Made by a program: the position numbers and the translations under genes. 64,000 nt of DNA from Sanguinoderma infundibulare (lineage: Eukaryota; Basidiomycota; Agaricomycetes; Polyporales; Polyporaceae): positions 1,674,001 to 1,738,000 of the forward strand of contig JAVLRN010000010.1 of the NCBI GenBank assembly GCA_032821775.1, read 5' to 3'. The notes under the pieces are model-generated. The model did not search any database and was not told where the DNA came from. It was given only the letters and a program-made list of their open reading frames with translations. This document shows, in pieces, positions 1-10,557 of the stretch. Within the stretch, counting starts at the first letter, position 1. Every line of letters starts with the position of its first letter.

Positions 1-290
1 CGCTCCCATACCTCCAAATGTCGAGTCTGTATTGAACAGGAAGAATCCAGCAGGCTAGCGTCGACGTCGTGCTGATGCTGTCCCCGATGGTGCTGAGTGC
101 CAACAATACGGAGACAGAAACTGGTAAAGTGGCTGATCGAGCAGAAATGTGGACGCCATGTACTTTAAGATGATCAGAGGACACAGTTGGGCGCAGGAGG
201 GGAATGGGGGAATGATGTCGGAGAGAAGGAACCGTCGCTGTTATGCTCGCCCAGGCAGCAATTGGCGTCTATCGCGGGCCGGGTCGGCGC
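1..290. repeat. Repeat family copy 1 (cut by window edge)
   Basis: This stretch is a near-identical direct copy of 13043-13330, at a constant offset of 13042 bases, with scattered substitutions. Similarity fades near base 290. It starts at the first base of the window, so its left end is unknown. The other copy is joined to a truncated MYND pseudogene. A more diverged third copy lies around 5.82-6.53 kb. No terminal inverted repeats, target-site duplication or transposase could be seen, so whether it is a mobile element or a decayed gene is open. Confidence 0.75.
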
Positions 291-1100
291 GAGTCTTTCC
301 CACGCATTTCTCGTCTCCCGTCGCCTCCTCTAGCGTCCTTCGACTCCCGGACCCCCAAGTCTCTGTGTCCACTAATCGTGGCCTGCCTCGGTCTCTTATC
401 AGCTAAAGGTGCTTAAGCTTCAGGAGGCCTGAGTTGTGCCTAGGCTCGTCGTTTCCGGCTCGAGGATGCGCTTGCACATACTCGAACTGCCATGCCGGAT
501 TGCCGTCATTTCTCTCTGCGCACTCTCGATCTCATCCCTCGACCGTATTCCCTATGCCTGCTCCGCTGCGTACATCGCTGCGTACATACGCACGTATGAT
601 TCTATGTAACGCATCATTATATTATGATTAGGTACCTAAAACATAGAGTCTACGCTACTGGTGGAGTAATTGTAACTAGTGGGCATAATGTATGATGCCT
701 GGGGCCTGAAAGTCTTCGTCGAATGTGTAACAGGAATAGCACAGCACAAGTCACTGGAAATCAAGGAACTGAGCTGCAGGCATCAGGAAGCACGATCTAT
801 GTGCACTTAAAAAGAGTAGCTGCGAATTGAGGCCCGGGGAGGGCATTTGCTCCAATTGTCGCAGAGAAAAGCGTCTGTTGATACACCGTCTTCCGGAGAG
901 TCACCTTCACAAGCGAGCTTCCGTTCGTGCCCGCTCTCATCCTTTCCCTCCGTCTCCTCGTCCGCCTCCGAGCCAGCATCCCGAGCCTCGTGCCGTGCGT
1001 CACGCGCCTCCTCGTTCCCCTGCAATCGACCTGACCTGTCCAGGGGCCACGAACTCGAGTCGTCCTCTCCAGTCCGCCGCCATGTCCCTCAACATCTCCT
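291..1100. other. Intergenic, no gene seen
   Basis: No convincing coding region, RNA or repeat was found between the repeat copy and the end of the first HET gene. Open frames here are short and have no recognisable motif. The part next to 1101 should contain the 3' untranslated region of the minus-strand HET gene. Confidence 0.5.
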
Positions 1101-3452
1101 TCAGGTTCCCGCTCGTCTCCGTCCGTATCGGCCCCCAACGACAGGCACAGCGCTCACCCTCCCTGAAACGACAAGCGAGGAGGACGTGGTCGCTGTCGTT
1201 GTGTCGATATCACGGAGGATCTCGACGCGGATGAGGTAGAATCCAAGGCCTGCGTGTTCCAGGTCGAGGTTCAAGACAGTGCACGTCCTGGCTTGCGAGG
1301 TTCCGCCCGGCGAGTTCAACGCAACGCTCCGGTTCCCAAGGCTAGCTTGCCATCCCCGGCGGCCCAAGGCGAAATCCTCCCATGACACACTCGCAGCTGG
1401 CACGCTAGCAGGATCCGCCCCGGCAGAGTCAGGAAGACTTGGAGGGCTCGAGATCCGCACATGCGCGTGGATGGTGAGCTGCTGATCGCCCCACCACGGT
1501 CCCTCGAGGTTATACTGGTATTCTATGGTGATGGTGTGCGCGTGGTTGGAAAGCGTAAGCCAGTGAGTAGCCGGATGTTCCTCGTCTGGACCTCGAAGCT
1601 CGGCCGCGTACTGTTGGGCTTGTAGAGCAATGCGGCTCTCCTTCTGCAGCATCAAGTTGATGGCCTCGTGCGGCCGATAGCGAACATCCTCCGATTCCGA
1701 TTCCGGACGTTCAGGTTGCGAGATGAAGACCGTCTTGAGCTCGATCTTCGACCGACAGCGCTCGATGGCGGCCGGCGTCAGAGGGAAGAGCTCGACGGAT
1801 GAAGTCGAGGATTGTGGACCCGGGGACTCGATGTTCGCGTAACCGCAGTGCAGGTATTCGATGTCCGAATGCGAGGGTATGCAGCACACCCGGCCCAGGA
1901 GATGTCCCGGGAACGCCCTGGATTCGCACCCAAGGATCGCTAAGAACCATTCGGACAGCGGGGGGTCGCAGCTCCGCGTTGAGTCAGGGGGAAAATAGTG
2001 GGAAAGTGGTATCATAGCCAGCTGAGTGCGGATGCCGTGGGGGGAAGAATTGTAGTCAGTCGGAGGAGAGTGGAAGGGCTGCAGTCGACGAGAGACTTCA
2101 TCGCGAGGCACCGCATCAAAGGCGGCGTCGCAACTCCAGAATTGATCGGGGATGCTGTCGAGGAAGGACCCTCCGTCATTCCGAGTGCGGCACACCACCC
2201 GCAGAGACTCCAGCACCGATGGAGTGAGATCGTCAAGTATCTCTGGATGCTGGTAAATATTGCCGCAATCATGGTTCCCCCAGACAAACAGGCTCTGGTC
2301 CGGGATGCGCCGCATGATCTCCTCCTGCAATCTTCGGAAGGAGCGCTCTCCCTCCCCGTAGAGCGTAGGCATGTTGATGTTGAAGATACCCAGCAGGGAG
2401 TATGCCCGGTCTTCCACCCTCGTCGTCCTTCGTCTCGAGGCCCACGAGAGCCGCTGGGCGACGCTGAACTCGTTGAGAGGCCGCATGTGCAATAGCGCTC
2501 TGTAACAGATACCGGTGATGTCCTCGACAAGAAGATGAAGCGTATGCTTTGACCCGATGGGAGTCCAGTCCTGGCAGAGAAACACCACATCCGAAGGGGC
2601 GATGAGCTCCTGGAGCGTCCATCCGCGCGTGAACCACCTGCTCCGATGGAAGCTAGACCCCTCCATCTGATGGTCTTCCTCGGCGGGCACATCAGCAAGG
2701 AAGGCGTAGCAAACCTTCGCTCGCCGGTACCAGAGGTACATCGAGTTGATCGCCTCGGACAGCTCTGAGCTGCTGGATTTGTCGATGCAGGACGAGTCGA
2801 TCCAGATCCAATCAAAGCCGTTCTCTCGGGCAACTCTGCATGCCTCCCGGATCTTCGAGTCATTGACGAGCATCGGGTCGTCCCAGATGGATAATTCGGT
2901 TCCGGGTCCAGAGGGTGCACCCCAGGCATCTATATCTGCTGGAACGGCGGGGGAGGTGGATCGACTTGAAGAAGGGGAGACAGGGGCAGGAGCTGCGATG
3001 TCTGCTTCGAATCAGACTCGTACTAGCCGAGCAAGTAAAGCGATCGCACCTAGCATATTGGCGATGTCCTCGCAAAGCATGGGAGCGACGAACTTTGCGT
3101 CCGGGGACGATGTTCGGGGAGAAAGTTGTAGGGGAGGCTTTGACTGAGGAGGACTGCCAGAGCGGCCGGTACGGCGCTTCTTGACCTCACGAGCAGCGCG
3201 CGACCTCGGTTCAAAGCGTGTGTGGTAGCCGTTCCTGGAAAAGCCTGGTCGCGAGCGAGTCTCGTCGGTAGGAAGGGTTGTTTTGGGAAAGTCACGATGG
3301 TCGTACCATGCCTGGATCTCCCTGAGTTGCTCGTAAGTCCGTTCACCTCCCTCGGCTTCGGAACGCCACGTGTGCGATAGTATGGCATATTCGACTTGAT
3401 CAAGGTCCAGGAACTTCTTGAACTGGCCTGTCCACGTATTGAGGAGGCGCAT
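1101..3452 (-). CDS. HET-domain protein (heterokaryon incompatibility type), copy 1
   Basis: HET domains occur in fungal proteins of non-self recognition and incompatibility-triggered cell death; the substrate or partner is unknown. The start at 3452 (MRLLNTWTGQF) is chosen because YAILSHTW, the usual beginning of the domain, follows soon after, as in copy 2. Further blocks in order are WIDSSCIDKSSSSELSEAIN, RWFTRGWTLQELIAP, SVAQRLSWASRRRTTR and YGEGERSFRRLQEEI, then a C-terminal region of about 400 residues related to copy 2. An in-frame TGA at 3012-3014 interrupts the frame. A 48-nt GT-AG intron (3002-3049) with a CTGAT branch-like site removes it and keeps the frame, giving 767 residues. 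If that intron is not used, the gene is broken. Copy 2 has no stop in the same low-complexity linker. Confidence 0.8.
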
Positions 3453-4297
3453 CGCAGGAGGAGGGATACTATTAGAGCGGAAGCACTGAGCTCTGGGAAA
3501 GAACTGAAACGATGTCGGATACTGGGTCAGAAAGGACTGTGGGATGATGCATGGGCGTATGCGCGTACCTGATACTGGATTAGAAAGGACTGAGGACGAG
3601 GTATCAGCTGCGTCGAGGCTAATATACCTAGTGCGACAAACAGATGACAACAATGGGTGACGATCGAGAAGTGTACGAAAGAGGGAGGATGATGCTTACA
3701 CGTCTTGAGAGAGGAAAGAATGGTGAGTCAAGTCCGCGCCCAACGTCCACCGCCACGGTGTGGCGCCCATCACACACGACCCCTGCAGGACTGCGATGTC
3801 GCTCGGATGCTGTCCGCAGTCCCGAGTGCGATGAAGCATCGACATGGCGTGTTCGGGTCCCTAGAATCTGACACACAAGAGCCACCCGCATTAATCCCTG
3901 TTAGATCGCATCACGAAAGACATTCTACATTCCACTTAATGTGCAAGCGCAGGCGTCCCAATTGTAAACGTCGGGTCAGGCTTTCTGACAAGAGATGACT
4001 TGGACGACCACTCACGTAGGGCGCCGCAACCACATCCTCATCGCCCTCCGCAAGCCTCCGCAAGCCTCCGCAGCAGCTTCGCCCTGCGTGCCACCGTTCG
4101 ACACACAGGAGCTCATCTGTGCCTTCTCTGCAGCTCCTGTACCTTCGACGACGCCACCACAGCAAACTCGGGTTCCTGCGGGTCGTTGAGTTCCCTTGGC
4201 TCATCCGCCAAACCAGAATCTATGATCTCCGCTGTCTCTGTCAAAGGCAGGCCACGGAGACAATCAACATTACGTGAAAACCCGCCCAGAACAGAAC
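3453..4297. other. Intergenic between HET copy 1 and the UV endonuclease relic
   Basis: No gene could be supported. The part next to 3452 is the likely promoter of HET copy 1. Near 4051-4072 there is a short imperfect direct repetition (gcaagcctcc units). Plus-strand open frames here have no family motifs. Confidence 0.45.
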
Positions 4298-5697
4298 CTA
4301 CACACTCGCAGCACCCTCTTGTGCCTTCTTCCCCTTCCCCGTTTTCCGCCTGGGCGCCGTATCCGTACCCTCCTCTTCGAAGGCAGTGCGAGAGAATGGC
4401 TTCGGCGGCTTCTCCGCGCGGAGGTTCTCGTGTACGACCGGATGCAGGTTGTAGATCCTGTACAGGTGGTGCAACGCTTGCTCCTTGTCCTTGCCTATCC
4501 CCACAAATAATGAAGACGATCAGCACATTGACGGCTTTCAGTATATGCCAAGAAGCAGACCTCGATCATCAGGTCCATGTCATCAAGCGGATCCAGGGGG
4601 GCGCCTTGCAGCGGTCAGCGTGCTTGCGCTTCTCCATGACCGTCTCCGCGCCGGGGCAGGGGTCGGACAGGTGCTGCATGGCCGTGATGCCCATGCGATG
4701 ACAGATCGCGTTGATCTGCTCGATGAGCTCGGGGATCGGCTTCTCCGAGGGCTGGATGCGGGAATGAACGGATGAGCAGGCGCATACAAGCGCAGACGCG
4801 ATACGCACGTAGATCCAATTATGGTGATAGTCGAACTGGTTGGCGAAATAGCGATTAAGCAAAGAGTGGAATAATCCAGCGAGTGGACTTACGAGTAGAG
4901 GAATATCGAGCTCTTCGCATACGGATAACAAGTCATCGGCATTATAGCACATCTATACAAGTCGAGTAAGCCAGGATGGACTAGACGAACCGCAAACACA
5001 CGTACCTCGTCGTTCTCGAGCACCAGTCGCGCTCGTATCTCGTCCGTTACTTTGGTCCTAGCCTGGTTATATCTAAACATCCTGTGTCGAAAGTTGCGCG
5101 CATCAGCACCCGCAACAGTAGGACAGTAGAACAGCATACACTCATGTGGAGATCATGACGCTGTCTTGCTCGAGTCCCATGAGTCGGAACATTTTGCGGC
5201 AGCCTCGGTGAGCCACGTTCAGTGAACTACACACAACGGCAGTCAGTCTCACCTTGACCGAACCTTGTGGTACGCACTCACTCGACCGAGATGGCACGTC
5301 AGTCGATGTCCGTACATCTTCGCGAGATCACCAGCAGCCTAGATCCCAGCTCATGCATTAGCATTAGCAACTCACTAGGAAACAAACTGCGAAAAAGGAC
5401 GTACTTGAGGTCCTTCTCGGCGTACCCCAGCGTATATCTGTACTTGTCGCGCGACGTGATCGGAAAAATCTCCGGCGAGACTCGCATGAACCTGATGTTG
5501 TTCTCCTCGTTCCACTAATCGATTCCATACATGTTGTCAGTCCTCGACGAGTACGCTTATGTGCATACACCCACCTGGATGAGATGAGACAGGTCTTCCG
5601 CGCTTTTCCTACCAAGCTCCTTGTAATAATCCGTCCCGTAATCGGGCTTGAAGATGGTGTCGATGGAGAGCGTCGGCGAGTAGAAGAACACGCAGCC
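4298..5697 (-). pseudogene. UV-damage endonuclease (UvdE/Uve1 family) relic
   Basis: UvdE enzymes nick DNA 5' of UV photoproducts. Pieces of the family's TIM-barrel fold appear in the correct order on the minus strand: LIQ/WNEENNIRFMRVSPEIFP, YGHRLTCHLGR, MFRLMGLEQDSVMI, DEIRARLVLENDE, CYNADDLLSVCEELDIPLL, FDYHHNWIY, LSDPCPGAETVMEKRKH and GKDKEQALHHLYRIY. The gene is damaged. The segment that should carry the conserved His-Met-Gly-Gly metal site after QDSVMI is missing and runs into a stop. The usual HPGQ is HLGR. The frame shifts by one base at a C tract (plus-strand G run 4596-4601). No credible N-terminus was found upstream of 5697. Remnant GT-AG introns are visible. Family identity is well supported by the number of motifs; loss of function is inferred from the breaks. 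Confidence 0.8.
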
Positions 5698-5819
5698 GAA
5701 TTTCTAAATCGCTAGATCATCTGCAATGAGATCCACTGATCCACCGGCGGAACATGAGATGCAGACCTGAGAATGGTGGGGAATGGAATGAATACCAGCC
5801 TCGAGGAATGTCTCGCGAC

Positions 5820-6530
5820 GTACCTGAAGGCAGAGTGCCCGTTCGGGGATTCATAGCGGCCATCGACGGGCCGTCTGCGACACTTGTTCCACAACCACAA
5901 AACTGGCGTTTCCGGTCCCGTCACAGCGCGCTGGAAGGGTTTCGTGAAGGTGGGGGCCAGCGTAGGAAGGTCGTTCGCGGGGGTCGCATAGAAGGGGAAC
6001 ATTGATACCAGTGAGGATATGATACGACCCACGATGACTTTGCGGAACGAGTGATTGTTGTGTCAGCTCATTAGTATCTATAGCACGCGACATATGGTCA
6101 GAAAAGATTCGGGGCAATGATGTCCATGAGAGTGCTCACCATCGAGATATACAATTTGGATGACTGGGACGGTCGCATATATCCCACAATACGTGAATCG
6201 CAAAGCTGCTCCCTGAGTGTCAGGCTTTCAAGCGTCGAGTTTCGGTTGGATGAGAAGAGGCCGGCAGGAATGTCATGCTGATGTTGTCCCCAAGCGGAGC
6301 AGAGCGCAGCGACAGAAGGGAGCCCGTCAAGAATTGTCGCATTCACTGAGGAAATGACGGTCCATACAGGATAGCTGATCGAGAAGAAACGGGGAAGAGA
6401 TATACTGTAAGCTTAGCAGAGAATACCACGTCGGGGCTGGCGAGGGCGCAGAATTGCACACGCATCAGCTTTTGCTGCCCTGTCGTCGCTGCCGCGATTG
6501 GCGTCTATCATGGGCGGGGCCGGCAGTGGG
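5820..6530 (-). repeat. Repeat family copy 2 (diverged)
   Basis: Segments here align with 12.66-13.33 kb in the same order and orientation, with clear but diverged similarity (for example 5822-6020 against about 12671-12870, and 6478-6530 against 13300-13330). On the minus strand both copies keep a short peptide, CDGTGNA followed by [S/G][F/L]VV, which hints that the family derives from a protein-coding gene now decayed. I do not recognise the protein. Confidence 0.55.
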
Positions 6531-8118
6531 CCGGCACACTGCCGGCACCCAGATTGTCCGCCATTTCGTGTTGCTGTCGCCTGTCGTGGACCCTCCGCGC
6601 GATGGACTCATGGTCCCCTCTCTGACACAGTCAATCTATCACCGGGTTTCTGTCGAGTAATCTTCGTTGTTAGAACTTCACCTCCATGTCCCGAAGTTCC
6701 TCGCAGGCTCTCCGCTTGCCACCCCCAGGCACGGTATCCTTCACCGATCCTCAGTGGCCCAAGGTGGAAGCCTCTCTCGACTCTTCGGATAGTCCTTTCA
6801 TGGGAACCGCGGACACATAGGAGAGGTTCCTGCAGGAGTAGGGCTGCCGCCGCATGCAGACTGGTGCGTGTCTATCCAATGTCGTTAGGGTGCAATTCAA
6901 AATGGTTCTGGCCGCGTCAGACCTCTCCTCGTGCTTTGTGCCAGTATGCAAGTCATTCATGCCACAGTGCATCGTTCTCAAAGGAGCCCATATTCAAACA
7001 GACCGACCTTGTGAGTATCTGTGGCCAACGGGATGCACAAGCGAACATGTGCTCATGGTAGTTCGCGGAATGTCTTCTCACCCGTGATCACTCCCCAAAA
7101 CTTCGTGCGGTACGTCCTTGCTGCCCGAATACTTTCCACCCATTCAATTCGGCTTTATCACTCCCTTCTTCGAGATGTGTGTGTATCTGCGACTGTGCAG
7201 TGGACGTCCTTTTGCTGATAGCGCTCTGATTGATCTGTACGTAGATCGCGTCCTGTAAACCGCAAAGGAGTCAGACCAGTAGGTGCAATACTACGCTCTT
7301 CTTGTACAGAAGCGATGGAACCTAGTGCAGGTCCTTCCAATTCAGCTATAGAGCAGTAGTCGGCATGCCGACAAGTTCCGTTGCGTGTGGGACCATTGCT
7401 CCTGCTTGTTCTCTCTGCGCAACTCATGCTCTGCGCCCTCGTCCAATAAACCACGATGGGTGCAAGTCCACTACGTCAATGAATGAGTACGCTCCTCCCT
7501 GATCGCATCAAAACAGTTAGACTAATTGTCTCCACCATCATCGCGACGCGTGCCGGGCCAGTGAAATCACTTCAATCGGTACAGTGGCACTTAGGGCTAG
7601 CTACTTGCATGTATTACTCCGCGAACTGGCTTGAATGTATTCCGTGGCCTTCGTCCTCATGTCGCGTGCAGCCTCTACAGGAGATATTTGCGTCCATGCT
7701 CGCATCGACTATCTGTCGCGCCCTGGATCTACAGCGATGACGCGAAGACCAAGGCGAGCGTGCCTGGAAGACCGACTGCGAAATCACGAAGACGTCGTCC
7801 GAAGAAACGAATCTACCTGTCCGGCGCGACAATTCGGCATCCATACAAACCCGCCCACATGTCCGTATGTGCAATGATCCGTATTCGTTACAGAAAAACA
7901 CGACGTTCACCTCATCTACAGGAACATCTCATCGTAAAGGACACGCCTTCGAGCATCGCACGACGCACAGCAGTACAAGAGCAGACAATGAGACCGTCAC
8001 CGAGAAATTGGCCATGGACAACACCAACGTAGGAGGGAAAAAATGTCCTGTCAAACCGATATCGTCCGCCTTCTCCAACCTCCTCTCCAGGTACTCCCTC
8101 CGCCCCTATTCCATTCAC
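6531..8118. other. Intergenic, no gene recognised
   Basis: About 1.6 kb with only short open frames on both strands, such as 6498-7061 plus and 7614-7910 minus. None shows a family motif, a credible exon series or codon bias clearly different from background. It may contain further decayed material of the repeat family that abuts it. Confidence 0.4.
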
Positions 8119-8620
8119 AGTCGCACTCGGGGCCCCGCGACGTCGGCGTGTTCAATCTCCGTGTCCTCCGGCTGACGAACTGGGTCCTCGGCAGCGACGC
8201 TAGCAGGAAGCGCGCCGTCGTCTCAGGTGTGCGTCCCGGTCCTACTCATTCTCCCCAACCCGTGCGTCGCCCTTCCCTCCAGAGCCATTGCGCTCTCCTC
8301 CCTGCGGTGGTGGGGCGGCCGCTGCGGTCAGGTTCTTGCCATCGCCACCCTCGCAGAGGCTTCCAGCATCCGCGCTCGCACTTCTACCCGGGACCTCGTC
8401 GTTGGCGTGTTCGCCCTGCGGCTCATCCGACTCGCGGACTGGGCGCAAGGATTCGACCGCCCCAAGTCGCGCGTCGCGGTCTCCGGTGCGCTCAAGACCG
8501 CCTTCACGGTTCTCGTCCTCCGCTATCCGTCCGTCGCCGTTCCCGCCCAAGTCGTTGCGCTCTCCTCCCTATGGTGTCTCCACAGCCGGAGGAGTGGCCG
8601 CTGCCGTCGTGCTGTTGGCG
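8119..8620. repeat. Degenerate tandem duplication at the 3' end of HET copy 2
   Basis: Two imperfect units about 267 bases apart overlap the end of HET copy 2 and its downstream region. For example the string TTGCGCTCTCCTCCCT occurs at 8288 and 8555, and the surrounding 200 bases are similar (GTTGGCGTGTTC-like and CTCCGTCCGTCG-like blocks). The right unit covers the stop codon of HET copy 2, so the gene's current C-terminus may have been set by this duplication. Confidence 0.55.
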
Positions 8621-10557
8621 CAAACGTGAATGGAGTAAGTTGACGGTCGCACAAGCTCGAAACCGAGCTCCACAACGACTGCAGTCTTCATGCTCGGCGT
8701 CGTCAACGTAACGAATGTGATTCCAAGTTGATGACACCAATTTAGTTCAAGGTCGTCATGCCACTCCACCGTTCTCGAATCCGTCTCTCTGTCTTCCCCG
8801 GAGCCGGGAACAGGCCGCGACAACTGCACATGGGCTTTGATGGTGAACCGTCGACCGTGGTCCGCCAGGCTATGCTGGACCTCTACAGCGATGGTGCGGT
8901 GCCCCTTGGAAAGTGTGAGCCAGTGGGTGGTCGGGTGGTCCCGGTCCGGTCCTCGGAGGACAGCCGTGTACCCTCGGGCCAGCAGCGCATCACGAGTCTT
9001 CGCCTCCAGCACCAGGACGATCGTCGTGTGTGGTCGATAGCGGGCGGGCTCCGCCGTCCAGTGTGCGCGGTCGGGGTGGGAGATGTACACCGTTTTGGGT
9101 ACTGTTTCCGAACGACAGCGCTTGATGGTGGCAGGTGACAGGGGGAAGAGATCGTGCTGATATGGACCGCTCTTTGGCTTAGGAGATATTTCCACGAATC
9201 CGGCATGCAAGAATTTGATCCCGGAATTGGATGCAGGGATGTAGCAGACCCGACCGAGAAGATGACTAGGGCGATCCTTGTGCTCGCACCCGAGGATGGC
9301 TAGGTACCACTCGGATGCTTGACCCACGCGGTATTTTGTCGAATTCGGAGGAAGATAGGACGAGAGGGGAATCATGGCTACCTTCGTGCGGAGACCATAT
9401 GGGGTAGACGTGTATTCGATGCCAGGAAGACGGGAAGGTCGATGCTGATGCGTGGCGTCGGCGTGTCGAGAGACTTGGGTGATGCTTCCACAAGCTTTGA
9501 AACTCAACAGCTCAGTGGCGAGAAAGGATTGGGTATCCCAGCGAGCCACTTCGTATTGAATGTGCTGAGAATCCTGTTCCAATCCACCAGTGGGGAGTTC
9601 CTGGAGAATCTCGGCGCCGAGGTACGTATCCTGCCATGCGAAGATGCTCCGGTCAGGGATCCGCCGAACGATCTCCTCCTGCAATCGTCTGAAAGCGCGA
9701 TCGCCCTCGCCGTACAGCGTGGGAATGTTGATGTCGAAGAGACCAAGCAGCGAGTAGGCCTCATCTTCCTCCCTTGTCGTCTGTCGGTTTGCCGCCCACG
9801 AGAGCCGCTGAGCAACGCTGAACTCGTTGAGCGTCCTCTCGTGCAACAGAGCATCGCGGCTGATACCGGTGATCTCCTCGACGAGGTCGACTAGGTCGCG
9901 CTTCGATCCAATGGCCGTCCATTCTTGGGAGAAAAAGACGACGTTGAATGGCGCGATGAGTTCCTGGAGCGTCCACCCACGCGTGAACCAGCGGCTCTCG
10001 CGGAAGGGGGATTCCACCTCCCAATGGTCTTCTTCGTCTTCTTCGGCTGGGACGTCGGCGAGGAACGCGTAGCAGACTGTCGCCCAGGCATACCACTTGT
10101 ACATGGAGTTGATGGCCTCGGACAACTCGGAGCTGCTTGTCTTGTCGATGCAGCACGAGTCGATCCAGAGGTACTTGTAGCCCTCCTTCCGCGCGAGTGC
10201 GCATGCGTCCCAGATTTTCGGCGAGAGCCTCAGGTCGTCCCAGATGGATGGAATCTCAGGATGGTGCTGGGATGGGGTGGAATGGGTTATGGATGGAGAT
10301 GCGGGTGCATCATCTATGGAATATACGGAAGAAGGTGAATCGGGTTCCGAGTCGGCGGATGTCGCGGCGGATTCTGCAAGAGACGAGGCTGAGGAACGAA
10401 GTGGTCGGCCATCCTCGTCGTAATACGACTTCTGGATTTCCTGGAGTTTCTGATACGTCTGCTCCTTCCCTTCCCAAGTGTGCGATAGGATGGCGTATGA
10501 GGTTCTGAGGGGATCTATCTCCTCGAACAGTCCGGTGTGGACATTGATCACCCGCAT
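8569..10557 (-). CDS. HET-domain protein (heterokaryon incompatibility type), copy 2
   Basis: A single uninterrupted frame encodes 662 residues, paralogous to the gene at 1101-3452. The start at 10557 (MRVINVHTGLF) matches copy 1; an in-frame ATG 12 codons upstream is possible but less likely. HET-domain blocks in order are YAILSHTW near residue 21, WIDSCCIDKTSSSELSEAIN, RWFTRGWTLQELIAP, SVAQRLSWAANRQTTR and YGEGDRAFRRLQEEI. A Ser/Pro-rich linker separates the first two blocks. The C-terminal 350 residues are shared with copy 1 and otherwise unassigned. Non-self recognition is inferred from the HET domain alone. The gene lacks introns in its coding part, whereas copy 1 seems to need one. Confidence 0.88.
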   Translation of the reverse strand: MRVINVHTGLFEEIDPLRTSYAILSHTWEGKEQTYQKLQEIQKSYYDEDGRPLRSSASSLAESAATSADSEPDSPSSVYSIDDAPASPSITHSTPSQHHPEIPSIWDDLRLSPKIWDACALARKEGYKYLWIDSCCIDKTSSSELSEAINSMYKWYAWATVCYAFLADVPAEEDEEDHWEVESPFRESRWFTRGWTLQELIAPFNVVFFSQEWTAIGSKRDLVDLVEEITGISRDALLHERTLNEFSVAQRLSWAANRQTTREEDEAYSLLGLFDINIPTLYGEGDRAFRRLQEEIVRRIPDRSIFAWQDTYLGAEILQELPTGGLEQDSQHIQYEVARWDTQSFLATELLSFKACGSITQVSRHADATHQHRPSRLPGIEYTSTPYGLRTKVAMIPLSSYLPPNSTKYRVGQASEWYLAILGCEHKDRPSHLLGRVCYIPASNSGIKFLHAGFVEISPKPKSGPYQHDLFPLSPATIKRCRSETVPKTVYISHPDRAHWTAEPARYRPHTTIVLVLEAKTRDALLARGYTAVLRGPDRDHPTTHWLTLSKGHRTIAVEVQHSLADHGRRFTIKAHVQLSRPVPGSGEDRETDSRTVEWHDDLELNWCHQLGITFVTLTTPSMKTAVVVELGFELVRPSTYSIHVCANSTTAAATPPAVETP

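Noticed and set aside
2012..2929. Minus-strand 305-codon frame
   Set aside because: It is a shifted frame of HET copy 1; the HET motifs lie in the other frame.
8043..8711. Plus-strand 222-codon and 138-codon frames with internal similarity
   Set aside because: The internal similarity reflects the DNA duplication over the end of HET copy 2. The frames are partly antisense to it and show no known motif.
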